Source: Candidatus Parabeggiatoa sp. nov. 3 (GTDB lineage Bacteria; Pseudomonadota; Gammaproteobacteria; Beggiatoales; Beggiatoaceae). Taken from it: 38,247 bases of DNA. The notes under the pieces were generated by a model. The model was not told the origin of the DNA, made no database searches, and worked only from the letters and a program-made list of their open reading frames with translations. Position numbers and translations under genes: made by a program. Positions 1-7,897 of this stretch are shown here, in pieces; within the stretch, counting starts at the first letter, position 1; each line of letters opens with the position of its first letter. Location of the stretch: assembly GCA_003645185.1 (NCBI GenBank), contig QNEL01000009.1, positions 1-38,247 of the forward strand, in the 5' to 3' direction.

Positions 1-100
1 GTAGGGTGGGTAACGGTTTTTTGTTGCCGGCCCCATTTAAGCTTCCTTTCTTGTAGGGTGGGTAACGGTTTTTTGTTGCCGGCCCCATTTAAGCTTCCTT
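1..100. repeat. Two tandem copies of a GTAGGG hairpin repeat
   Basis: A unit of about 52 bp (1-52) is repeated directly at 53-100. Each copy begins GTAGGGTGGGTAACG, where GGTGGGTAAC can pair imperfectly with GTTGCCGGCC. The second copy runs right up to the stop codon of the lipoprotein gene at 99, so it sits where a terminator would. This is one variant of the GTAGGG family scattered through the window. Confidence 0.85.
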
Positions 101-971
101 ATAACGGAGCCGTATAAGTTTTAATGCGATTTTTCCAGCCAGGCAACCAACGAGATTCATTCCTGGCTGGAGGCGCATTTTTAATGCGACGCTTAAGAAC
201 AAATTCGGCAGATTCTGCAAACTCAGCCATCACATTGTCACTATCCCTCATGTTTTCTAATACCTGCAATAACCCCCAGCCTTGCCCTTGATAACGCTCA
301 CGAGGTGAAGTGCCCTCGCCTTTGAAATTCACATAATCAATTAAAGCATAAACCCCCGCCGATTGTTGTGCCACACGATAAAACTGTTCACGCACTTGAG
401 TACGTTGTGCCTCAGTTGGCAAACTTTCCAACATCTTAGGCAAAGCCAGCTCCAAGCGCCTGATGATAAATTGCACTTGTTCAGGAATGGTATTGACAAG
501 CAAAGTGCGTAATTGTTTCATATCAGCACTTTGTTCGTCGCGTTTAAAAGCAGTGTACGACTTCCAAGGGGGTGTCTTTTGCAACCAAGTTGGTATTTCA
601 ACCCCTTGCTCTTGCAAAAAAACAATCAGTTCCGGAAACGTTTCCTTAAACGAACCCTCTTTACCCGCTGGATACCAGATAAAATGACCAATACCGAGAG
701 ACGCAAAATTCTCGCCTTGGTTCCAAATCGTCAAATTTTTGATCTTGCCAGAACCCTCATTCATCCAAATTTTTTTGCCAATCCGATCAGCATCACGTTC
801 AGCAACTTGGATATATTTAGGCTTCGGTTTTTCTACCGGCTTCACAGGCACTGCCTGTTCCGGTTCAAGTTCAGGTTCAGATTTTTGCGGTGCTTTAGTC
901 GCACAAGATGACACCACTAACACACTCGCTGCCAACATCATTAAATGACTGTTTTTAAAAGCAATATTCAT
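99..971 (-). CDS. Putative lipoprotein, lysozyme-like motif, tandem paralogue 1
   Basis: The protein has about 290 residues. The start chosen is the ATG at 971: an AGGAGG lies 6 bases before it, an earlier in-frame ATG (977) directly abuts that AGGAGG, and the paralogue next door also begins MNIA. A hydrophobic N-terminus ends in a lipobox (VSSC, Cys23), so it is probably anchored in a membrane facing the periplasm. After a Pro/Glu-rich linker comes a conserved domain with the segments KIWMNEG and LGIGHFIWYP. The Glu followed by a GIGH segment loosely recalls lysozyme folds, but that is inference; I do not recognise a named family. The neighbour at 1059-1910 is a clear paralogue with the same order of motifs, so this is a tandem duplication. 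Confidence 0.8.
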   Translation of the reverse strand: MNIAFKNSHLMMLAASVLVVSSCATKAPQKSEPELEPEQAVPVKPVEKPKPKYIQVAERDADRIGKKIWMNEGSGKIKNLTIWNQGENFASLGIGHFIWYPAGKEGSFKETFPELIVFLQEQGVEIPTWLQKTPPWKSYTAFKRDEQSADMKQLRTLLVNTIPEQVQFIIRRLELALPKMLESLPTEAQRTQVREQFYRVAQQSAGVYALIDYVNFKGEGTSPRERYQGQGWGLLQVLENMRDSDNVMAEFAESAEFVLKRRIKNAPPARNESRWLPGWKNRIKTYTAPL

Positions 972-991
972 AAACATCCTCCTAATATTAA

Positions 992-1053
992 GGGCAACCA
1001 CGAGGGTTTGCCCCTACATGACGTGATGTAGGGGCGAACCTGCGTGTTCGCCC
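992..1053. repeat. Two GTAGGGG-type hairpin repeats, opposite orientations
   Basis: 992-1017 is the reverse complement of the family-B repeat (GTAGGGGCAA...TTGCCC). 1028-1053 is a family-C copy (GTAGGGGCGAAC...GTTCGCCC). Each has a stem formed by its GGGC(G/A)A and complementary end. They fill the gap between the two paralogous lipoprotein genes. Confidence 0.8.
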
Positions 1054-1058
1054 AGAAC

Positions 1059-1910
1059 TTACAACTCGTAAGTATACGTTTTAAGACGATTTCGCCACCC
1101 CGGCAACCAACGAGATTCATCCTTAGGCGCATTGTCTACCCGGCGCGTCAATACTTTGTCAGCGGCCTGAGCAAACTCAACCATAACCTTATCCGAAGTA
1201 CCAGACATATTTTCTAATACTTGCAGTAATCCCCAACCTTCGCTTTTATAACGCTCTTTTGGAGAAGTGCCCTCGCCTTTAAAATTCACATAATCAATTA
1301 AAGCATAAACACCTGCCGGTTGTTCTGCCACGCGATAAAACTGTTCACGTACATGAGTACGCTGTTTTTCGGTAGACAAAACATCCATCATTTTCGGCAA
1401 AGCCTGCTCTAAGCGTTTAATAATAAACTCCACCTGCTGAGAAATCGTGTTTTTCAGCAAATTGCGTAAGCTAACCATCTTCGCAGTATCGATCTGATTA
1501 TAAAAGGCAGATCGAGTAGCCCAAGGACAATCAGGTATACTTTGCAACCACTCAGGCAGCGCAATACGCTGCTGTTGCAAAAATTTGAGTAAACCCGGAA
1601 ATTGTTCATCATAAGGCCCCTCTTGGCCTACCGGGTACCAGATAAAATGACCAATACCGAGAGAGGCAAACGTCTCGCCCTTATTCCAAACCGTCAAATT
1701 TGAAACCTTAGCCGCCCCTTCATTCATCCAAATTTTGTGTCCAATCAGGGTAGCATCTTGCTTTGTGATATGAATGTATTGCTGCTGTTTCGGCGAAGGC
1801 GGCTCCACTTCAAGCTTTTCAAATTGAGGTTCACTATCAGTGGCACAAGATGACAGTAGAATAGTTGCTAACAAGGGTAAAAAAATAGTTTTTGTCGCAA
1901 TATTCATCAT
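1059..1910 (-). CDS. Putative lipoprotein, lysozyme-like motif, tandem paralogue 2
   Basis: The protein has 283 residues, starting MMNIA; the ATG at 1907 is an equally good start and an AGGA lies upstream. A signal sequence ends in a lipobox (LLSSC), then comes a short Pro-rich linker and the same domain as the downstream gene: HKIWMNEG, LGIGHFIWYP, then a conserved C-terminal half with AGVYALIDYVNFKGEG and SRWLPGW. It is transcribed towards the 99-971 gene with about 90 bp between them, so co-transcription is plausible. Function is unknown. The conserved Glu and the GIGH stretch suggest a hydrolase fold, but I cannot assign it. Confidence 0.8.
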   Translation of the reverse strand: MMNIATKTIFLPLLATILLSSCATDSEPQFEKLEVEPPSPKQQQYIHITKQDATLIGHKIWMNEGAAKVSNLTVWNKGETFASLGIGHFIWYPVGQEGPYDEQFPGLLKFLQQQRIALPEWLQSIPDCPWATRSAFYNQIDTAKMVSLRNLLKNTISQQVEFIIKRLEQALPKMMDVLSTEKQRTHVREQFYRVAEQPAGVYALIDYVNFKGEGTSPKERYKSEGWGLLQVLENMSGTSDKVMVEFAQAADKVLTRRVDNAPKDESRWLPGWRNRLKTYTYEL

Positions 1911-1957
1911 TTAAAATATCCTATTCAGTCATTTAGAAAATCAGATTGTTCAAGCGT

Positions 1958-2203
1958 TCATATAAAATTATTCCCTTCCAATTTGTGAACGCCATTATTA
2001 ATTAAATAGTTATCCCTAACCGTTTTGTTGGTAACATTTAATGAAAGTACCATTCCTTGTAGGGTGGGTAGCGTCTTTTTGCTGCCCACCATCACTAACT
2101 TTTTACTCTCCAACTTTTCGAAAGTAATTAAAACTTCTTTATTATCCAATTTTTTTCCTTTTTCCATTAAAATCTTATGAAAATGGAACAATTGAACACT
2201 CAT
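1958..2203 (-). CDS. Small ORF containing a GTAGGG repeat, doubtful
   Basis: An 81-codon reading frame with an AGGGG a few bases before the ATG. Its middle (about VMVGSKKTLPTLQG) is encoded by the reverse strand of a GTAGGGTGGG repeat at 2058-2089. The repeat has therefore either inserted into a small gene without breaking the frame, or the frame is accidental. The N-terminal MEKGKKLDNKEVLITFEKL is lysine-rich and without recognisable homology. Coding status is uncertain. Confidence 0.25.
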   Translation of the reverse strand: MSVQLFHFHKILMEKGKKLDNKEVLITFEKLESKKLVMVGSKKTLPTLQGMVLSLNVTNKTVRDNYLINNGVHKLEGNNFI

Positions 2204-2817
2204 TGGCCCCTAGTTGATATTTTAAAATTGAACAATTGAACACTCATTTCACCCATATTGACCTCTAAAACTGAACAACTGAACATTAAAAAATATTTAA
2301 CAAAATCAACTACTTATTTTTATTCTTCTTTCTGACATAACAGTACAACAAAACGTCGTTAAGCGTAGCGAATCAAGAAATAAACGACTACTACAAATTG
2401 GCATTCTAAACAGACTCTATTCTGAGTGCAAAAAAATCGCCATTAGTTATAACTACAAGGATTGTTTGCTTATGAAAGGATTAGAACGTAGTGCTACTAG
2501 ATTTAAATCTATTTATACGTCAAAATATTGGCGTGAAATCTTATAGACAACCCTTATCATTATGATTTAAAAGTTATCAGTTATCAATTATCATGATTGA
2601 CAGCTGATTTTTTTAATCAGTATTAATCATGACAATCAGTTTAATCAGCGTTCTATAACTCAAATCCAAAGTTCTTGATAACTGATTTAGCGTAGCCCAC
2701 CTTCGGTTCTTTGCCCCAGTTTTTGCGCGCAAAAACTTTTGCGTGGAACTGACAACTGATAACTGATAACTGATAACTGACAACTGATATGATAGCTGAA
2801 AAAAGGAGAACAACATA
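2204..2817. other. Gene-free stretch with short direct repeats upstream of ilvE
   Basis: No convincing gene is visible. The segment GAACAATTGAACACTCATT occurs at about 2186-2204 and again at about 2229-2248. An AATCAG...AATCATGA...AATCAG segment (about 2617-2655) recurs at about 21197-21242. A GTTTTTGCGCGCAAAAAC palindrome (2719-2736) matches one near 37.7 kb. Just before the ilvE ribosome-binding site there are several head-to-tail units of AACTGATAACTGATAACTGA (about 2748-2788). A 24-codon ATG frame at 2472-2546 has no support. Confidence 0.6.
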
Positions 2818-3738
2818 ATGGGAATGGCAGATCGCGATGGAGTCATTTGGTTTGATGGTGCAATGGTGCCTTGGCGCGAAGCGAAAATACATGTATTAAC
2901 ACACTCATTACATTACGGCATGGGCGTATTTGAAGGAATACGCGCCTACAAAACCGATCAAGGCACAGCGATATTTCGTTTACAAGATCATACCCAACGC
3001 TTGTTTGAGTCAGCACACATCTTAGGCATGCGTATCCCTTATGACAAGCAAACCATAAATGAAGCCATTTGTGCCGCAGTAAGCGAAAACGGTTTAGACA
3101 GCGCCTATATTCGCCCCTTATGTTTTTACGGATCAGAGGGCATGGGGTTACGCGCCGATAATTTGCAAGTTCATACCAGTATTGCCGCATGGCAGTGGGG
3201 ATCTTATCTAGGTACCGAAGGCATAGAAAAAGGCATTCGCATACACACCTCCTCATACACCCGCCACCATGTCAACATCACCATGTGTAAAGCCAAAGCC
3301 ACGGGTAACTATCTAAATTCCATGCTCGCTTTACAAGAAGCCTTATCATCTGGTTATGACGAAGCCTTATTACTAGACACCGAAGGTTATGTTGCCGAAG
3401 GCAGTGGTGAAAATATTTTCATAGTGCGCCAAGGTATGCTTTACACCCCAGACTTAACCTCCGCCCTAGCCGGCCTCACCCGCGCCACCATTGTCACCCT
3501 AGCCCAAGAATTAGGGTTAACAATACGCGAAAAACGTATCAGCCGCGACGAAGTCTATATAGCAGACGAAGCCTTTTTTACCGGCACAGCGGCAGAAGTC
3601 ACACCGATTCGAGAACTAGATGGCCGCACCATCGGTGCCGGCACACGCGGCCCCATCACAGAGCAATTACAAACACTCTATTTTGATATCGTGCATGGCC
3701 GCCATAACACACACAAAGAATGGTTAACATTTGTTTAG
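2818..3738 (+). CDS. ilvE: Branched-chain amino acid aminotransferase
   Basis: A class IV PLP-dependent aminotransferase (EC 2.6.1.42) performing the last step of Leu/Ile/Val synthesis with glutamate as amino donor; cytosolic. The 306 residues fit the family's usual length. The N-terminal DRDGVIWFDG and LHYGMGVFEGIRAY are diagnostic. The Schiff-base lysine is Lys160 in KATGNYLN, and the fold-type IV signature EGSGENIF is at 194-201. The start has a strong AAGGAG 9-10 bases upstream. A CHCC zinc-finger protein follows in the same direction, but a five-unit hairpin array separates them. Confidence 0.97.
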   Translation: MGMADRDGVIWFDGAMVPWREAKIHVLTHSLHYGMGVFEGIRAYKTDQGTAIFRLQDHTQRLFESAHILGMRIPYDKQTINEAICAAVSENGLDSAYIRPLCFYGSEGMGLRADNLQVHTSIAAWQWGSYLGTEGIEKGIRIHTSSYTRHHVNITMCKAKATGNYLNSMLALQEALSSGYDEALLLDTEGYVAEGSGENIFIVRQGMLYTPDLTSALAGLTRATIVTLAQELGLTIREKRISRDEVYIADEAFFTGTAAEVTPIRELDGRTIGAGTRGPITEQLQTLYFDIVHGRHNTHKEWLTFV

Positions 3739-3942
3739 TAGGGGCAATCCCTTGTGGTTGCCCACGATATAAATATCAAGGTAGGGCCAATCCCTTGTGG
3801 TTGCCCACGATATAAATATCAGGGTAGGGGCCAATCCCTTGTGGTTGCCCACGATATAAATATCAGGGTAGGGGCAATCCCTTGTGGTTGCCCACGATAT
3901 AAATATCAGGGTAGGGGCAATCCCTTGTGGTTGCCCAATATA
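3738..3942. repeat. Tandem array of five about 43-bp hairpin units
   Basis: Five near-identical units begin in the ilvE stop codon. Each consists of GTAGGGGCAATCCCTTGTGG, TTGCCC and then a linker (ACGATATAAATATCAGG). GGGGCAA pairs with TTGCCC, so each unit can form a hairpin. Units differ by an extra C or a missing G. There are no unique spacers, so this is not a CRISPR array. It may act as a series of weak terminators or RNA stabilisers after ilvE (inference). Confidence 0.9.
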
Positions 3943-3991
3943 TCAATAATTTTATTTGAAAATAGCCTCAACCGATGAAAAGGAAAATCTT

Positions 3992-4186
3992 ATGCTTCAA
4001 ACCGGAACAACCACGCCAAACGCTCAAAAACAAACCCAAGTAACTAAAAAGGACTTACCACTGCATTGTCCAATGCCAAACATGAGTTTATGGGATTCAC
4101 ATCCTCGCGTCTTTCTGCCCATCGAACAAGCAACAGAAGGCAAAATCAAATGCCCCTATTGTGGTACAGACTACCACTTATCTTAA
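3992..4186 (+). CDS. CHCC-type zinc-finger protein
   Basis: A 64-residue protein starting at the ATG 8 bases after AAAAGG; an upstream in-frame ATG lacks a ribosome-binding site. The zf-CHCC family (related to the C-terminus of the NDUFS6 subunit of complex I) is recognised from Cys26, His37, Cys54 and Cys57 in LHCPMP, DSHPRVFLP and KCPYCGTDYHL. The bacterial role is not established. Genes of this family are, to my knowledge, often found next to ilvE in gammaproteobacteria, which matches the context here. Confidence 0.9.
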   Translation: MLQTGTTTPNAQKQTQVTKKDLPLHCPMPNMSLWDSHPRVFLPIEQATEGKIKCPYCGTDYHLS

Positions 4187-4217
4187 TCAATAGTTTGTCC
4201 AAGTCCGTCTCTTTTTT

Positions 4218-4249
4218 GTAGGGTGGGTAACGTCTTTTTGTTGCCCACC
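4218..4249. repeat. GTAGGGTGGGTAACG hairpin repeat
   Basis: A family-A copy: GGTGGGTAAC pairs with GTTGCCCACC around a T-rich loop. Between it and the next gene lie short direct repeats of GCGTCAAAGC (about 4271-4297) and CATCCTT (about 4313-4321). Confidence 0.8.
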
Positions 4250-4329
4250 ATTCCCGCTCATTAAACTTTAGCGTCAAAGCGCGTCAAAGCGCGTCAAATT
4301 CATTCATCCTTCATCCTTCATCATTCACT

Positions 4330-5112
4330 ATGACAGAAGAAAATATCAGAACAATCAACATGCAGCAATGGATAAAGATAATCTTTATCTCATGCATACT
4401 AGCGCAAATTTTTCTCATAATTTGTGATTACGTCTTCAACTACCAAGATATTTTTGAAGACAAAAGCATTCGTAGAATTTGGAACATAGCGCGTGAAAAT
4501 TCAATACCCACATGGTTCGCAGCCATGCAAGCTCAAGCATTAGGCATAACCGTTTTCCTCATTGCAAGCATCCAAACCCCCTCTATTTCAAGGTTAAAAC
4601 TATGGATATGGATTCTAATTGGGATGTTTTTTTTATGGATAGGAATTGATGATATGGCCGAAATCCATGAAAAGCTTGGAGGCGCCATTGAACGCATGAT
4701 TAGCAAAAATGGTCAAGAAGAATGGGGTGGGCTTATTGGAATTCTATTAAAAAATCCTTCTTTTGCTTGGCACGCCTTTATTGCGCCATTTTTTGCCGTT
4801 TGTGGATTGCTAATCGCCCTATTTTTATGGACAGCTTTTTGGCAGCACAATCTAACTCGTTATCTTGTGTTAGGATTTGGATGTTGGATAATAGCGCAAG
4901 GAATTGATTTTACAGAAGGATTAGAAAACATAGATGATTTTTATCTTTATCTAAAAGACAGTTTAGGTATTGAAGAAAAATATGGCGTTTCACATACCAT
5001 CAAACTTATTGAAGAAGAATTAGAAATGCTAGGAACCACCCTCTTGTGGATTGGCTTCCTACATTATTTTGCCAATATTGCTAATGGAATACACATTAAA
5101 TTAGTAAAATAA
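4330..5112 (+). CDS. Hypothetical multi-pass membrane protein
   Basis: The 260-residue protein has about six hydrophobic segments (near residues 13-34, 68-84, 92-108, 150-170, 180-195 and 236-252), so it is an inner-membrane protein. A charged loop carries DDMAEIHEKLG, a His/Asp/Glu-rich motif seen in several uncharacterised bacterial membrane proteins. I do not recognise a characterised family. No clear Shine-Dalgarno precedes the ATG. The hairpin repeats on either side suggest it is transcribed on its own. Confidence 0.75.
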   Translation: MTEENIRTINMQQWIKIIFISCILAQIFLIICDYVFNYQDIFEDKSIRRIWNIARENSIPTWFAAMQAQALGITVFLIASIQTPSISRLKLWIWILIGMFFLWIGIDDMAEIHEKLGGAIERMISKNGQEEWGGLIGILLKNPSFAWHAFIAPFFAVCGLLIALFLWTAFWQHNLTRYLVLGFGCWIIAQGIDFTEGLENIDDFYLYLKDSLGIEEKYGVSHTIKLIEEELEMLGTTLLWIGFLHYFANIANGIHIKLVK

Positions 5113-5125
5113 ATACGTCATTTTC

Positions 5126-5311
5126 GTAGGGGCGAACCTGTGTGTTCGCCCTTATGTATTCGCCAAAATTGATTTTGTTGCCCAATTTTCAAACCCAATT
5201 GATTTTGCGGCCGCTTTTCGTTCCAAATTTATTTTGCCTCGGCCCGAATGGAGTGCAAAATTTATTTTGCATCAAGGCGATTGGAGTGCAAAATTTATTT
5301 TTAAAATGATT
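5126..5311. repeat. Family-C repeat plus GCAAAATTTATTTTGC repeats
   Basis: A GTAGGGGCGAAC...GTTCGCCC copy (5126-5151) is followed by degenerate AATTGATTTTG units. Then come copies of GTTCCAAATTTATTTTGC and GGAGTGCAAAATTTATTTT (about 5219-5311). GCAAAAT and ATTTTGC can pair. The same motif recurs near 23.7, 26.8 and 33.7 kb. Confidence 0.8.
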
Positions 5312-5334
5312 CTTCTGAACTACAATACAAAACC

Positions 5335-5868
5335 ATGACAACCATCACCATCCGCGAACAACCCAATAACACTCAAAACGAATACCAAGCAACCGTCAGT
5401 TTCAACAAAGACGAATTTCAGTGTACCATCAATAATCCCTGCACAAATGAGCAACTATCTGATTTAGAATGGTATTTTAAAGAATACCCCCATGATCCTG
5501 ATGATGAAGACAAGGAAAGGGCAAAATCAGTTGCAGCCAGCATTAAAAAATGTGGTACACAATTATTTGAGCAAGTGTTTTGTAATAGAGCCTTAACGCG
5601 GCGTTATGATCAAGAAAAACACACCGGCATTCAGTGTATTGAGATTATTAGCTTGCCTAACTCGCCCGCATTTCATAGTTTGCCCTGGGAAACTTTACAT
5701 GATCCAGATGATTTGCAACCACTCGCTTTAAACATCCCTATCATTCGTCAATACACATCAGAAACTAAGGTATTAAACGTCCAGCCATCACCAATTATTA
5801 ATTTACTCATTATCACAGCCCGCCCCCATCGGGAAAAAGATATTAATTATCGTGCCATCCCCCCTTAG
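5335..5868 (+). CDS. CHAT-domain protein, N-terminal part (frameshifted gene)
   Basis: This 177-codon frame encodes the N-terminal half of a CHAT (caspase-like) peptidase domain. It holds the ERAKSVAASIKKCGTQLFEQVF helix region, the SLPWETLHDP motif and the strand INLLIITARP. It stops at TAG 5866-5868, directly after a run of six C (5859-5864). Reading on with one more C would give LVESLRQAKLRVNITILRP, which is what CHAT proteins normally have at this point, and would join the frame to the next ORF. I therefore treat 5335-7883 as one gene of about 849 codons with a one-base deletion or a phase-variable tract. The ATG lacks an obvious Shine-Dalgarno. Confidence 0.85.
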   Translation: MTTITIREQPNNTQNEYQATVSFNKDEFQCTINNPCTNEQLSDLEWYFKEYPHDPDDEDKERAKSVAASIKKCGTQLFEQVFCNRALTRRYDQEKHTGIQCIEIISLPNSPAFHSLPWETLHDPDDLQPLALNIPIIRQYTSETKVLNVQPSPIINLLIITARPHREKDINYRAIPP

Positions 5869-5891
5869 TCGAAAGTTTACGCCAAGCAAAG

Positions 5892-7883
5892 TTGCGCGTG
5901 AATATCACTATTTTGCGCCCCAGCACCTATCGCGCCCTCAAAGATCACCTGAGTACCCGTCTTGGGTATTATCACATTATCCATCTAGACGTACACGGCG
6001 CCTTATTGGAGAAGAATAAAAGCGTTATCTATCTGGAAAGTACCGAAGCCGATCATCGCGCCGATCCCATCGAAGCCACTCAATTAGCCCAACTACTGGT
6101 TCAACACCAAATACCAATAACCCTCCTCAACGCCTGTGAATCGGGCAAACAAATCGGCCTCACCGAAACCAGTTTGAGTGGCCAATTTATGGAAGCGGGG
6201 GTACCGTTGGTATTAGCCATGCGCTACACCGTCACCCTTGGGGCCGCCACCTTTTTTATGAAAACCCTATATCAACATTTATTCGGTGAAGGTGAAGGGC
6301 ATAATCAATCAAACCATGACATAGCCACCGCCATCCGTTATGCGCGAAAAACCCTCTATAATAATAAAGAAAGGCGCAGCACCTATAATGAACTGATTGA
6401 ATTAGAAGAATGGATCATACCCGTCGTTTATCAAAATACCCCGACTTTTTCTTTACCCCTGCGTGACTTTCGCCCAGATGAACAAACACAACGCGACGCT
6501 TATGATGCCCGCACCTTTCATCAAAACCCGGCACCGCCGGATCAATTTATCGGGCGAGACTTAGAAATATTAGAAATCGAAACCCAAATCGCCCAGCGCA
6601 ATAGTTTATTAATACGCGGAGGCACAGGAATAGGCAAAACGACTTTACTCCACCACTTAGCTTGGTGGTGGCAAAATACCTACACAGTCGATAAGGTATT
6701 TTATTTCAGTTATGCTGAAAAGCGGATTACACAGCAACAAGTATTACAAACCATAGCCCAAGCCTTATTCGGCACCGAAAAACCCCAGGGTACAGTAGTC
6801 AATCGCCTCATTAAGGAACGGCACCTGCTCATTTTTGACGCGCTAGAATGTATCAATAAATCAGAACAAACGGCCCTCCATGATTTTTTGATGCGTTTAG
6901 ATAATGGTAAGTTATTGATATTACTAGGTTCACAGCAAAAAGTGAAATGGTTAGCAAAAGGCACTTTTAAGGATAATGTCTATAAACTCACCGGCATTGA
7001 CAATACCTCAGCCAATATTTTAATGAAAAGTACGCTCAAGCGTCATAACATTTCAGATAGGGATTATGACATTCCTAATTTATATTCACAATTAGAAAAA
7101 AATCCATTGTTATTAGAAATAGCGATACAGGCAATATTGAAAAAACAAACCGCCCTGTTATCCACCTTACAAACAGCCATCACGGAGACAGATAAACAAG
7201 GCGAGGCAAAACAGCACAGTATTTTACAGGCCGCCATCAATTTTATTGACAACACGCTCACGCCTAATGAACAAAACTTGCTATTATGTTTAGCCCCGTT
7301 AAAGTTCGCTATTAACACCAATACCTTATCGGAATATAGCCAGCGACTACAGCAACACACCGTTTTAGCGAATTTACCCTTTAATGATTGGGAAAAAGTC
7401 TTAGAAAAAATGGCGGATTGGGGATTATTGCGCCTTTATCCTGAAGTGCTTTTACAATCTGCTTTTGCAGATTTTTTACGCAGTCGCTTAAGTGAAAAGG
7501 CGTCGTTACAGGGTGCAATTGAAATAGCATTTGCTCAGTATAGTGATAACGTATCAAAAATTGATTCTGTCACACAACCTAAAATGTCAAATCAAAACGA
7601 TATTCAAACACTAACACCAAATGATAAGGAGACATCATTAGTGGTATCCGGTAAAATCAAAATCCAATTCTGCCGTCGATTAGGAAACGATTGGCAAGAT
7701 TTAGCCACCAGTCTTGATATCCCAGCACACCGCCGTAATCAATTTCCGCAAGGGCGCGAATGCCATGCCATTTGGGAATGGTTGGAAGAACGAAAGCAAT
7801 TGCACACTTTAAAAGAAGCGTTAGGCGATTTAGATCGCCAAGATTTAGTTGAGTTATTGAATACAAACAACAAGGTAAGTTAG
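5892..7883 (+). CDS. CHAT peptidase / STAND-like NTPase / Death-like domain protein
   Basis: This is the main part of the frameshifted CHAT gene; the open frame extends back to about 5862, and the TTG at 5892 is only a formal start. Residues here are counted from that TTG. The CHAT active site is His35 (LDVHG) and Cys82 (LLNACESG). An NB-ARC/STAND-like NTPase follows, with Walker A GGTGIGKTT (243-251) and Walker B LLIFD (312-316). The C-terminal about 70 residues (588-657) are a Death-like/effector-associated adaptor with NDWQDLATSLDIP and HAIWEWLEE. CHAT proteins are caspase-related proteases and STAND modules are nucleotide-controlled switches. The Death-like domain is nearly identical to the start of the kinase encoded 14 bp downstream, which suggests the two assemble. 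Substrate and trigger are unknown. Confidence 0.88.
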   Translation: MRVNITILRPSTYRALKDHLSTRLGYYHIIHLDVHGALLEKNKSVIYLESTEADHRADPIEATQLAQLLVQHQIPITLLNACESGKQIGLTETSLSGQFMEAGVPLVLAMRYTVTLGAATFFMKTLYQHLFGEGEGHNQSNHDIATAIRYARKTLYNNKERRSTYNELIELEEWIIPVVYQNTPTFSLPLRDFRPDEQTQRDAYDARTFHQNPAPPDQFIGRDLEILEIETQIAQRNSLLIRGGTGIGKTTLLHHLAWWWQNTYTVDKVFYFSYAEKRITQQQVLQTIAQALFGTEKPQGTVVNRLIKERHLLIFDALECINKSEQTALHDFLMRLDNGKLLILLGSQQKVKWLAKGTFKDNVYKLTGIDNTSANILMKSTLKRHNISDRDYDIPNLYSQLEKNPLLLEIAIQAILKKQTALLSTLQTAITETDKQGEAKQHSILQAAINFIDNTLTPNEQNLLLCLAPLKFAINTNTLSEYSQRLQQHTVLANLPFNDWEKVLEKMADWGLLRLYPEVLLQSAFADFLRSRLSEKASLQGAIEIAFAQYSDNVSKIDSVTQPKMSNQNDIQTLTPNDKETSLVVSGKIKIQFCRRLGNDWQDLATSLDIPAHRRNQFPQGRECHAIWEWLEERKQLHTLKEALGDLDRQDLVELLNTNNKVS

Positions 7884-7897
7884 GAGTTTATGCCACT

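Noticed and set aside
2613-2892. Overlapping minus-strand ORFs before and within ilvE
   Set aside because: They consist of translated short repeats and the opposite strand of ilvE, with no ribosome-binding site or recognisable protein.
3738-3942. CRISPR-like array
   Set aside because: The linkers between repeats are themselves identical, so there are no spacers, and no cas genes are present. It is a tandem hairpin repeat.
5859-5868. Programmed -1 ribosomal frameshift in the CHAT gene
   Set aside because: The C6 run followed by TAG lacks a typical X-XXY-YYZ slippery site plus downstream structure that I can see. A simple indel or phase variation is more economical, though not excluded.
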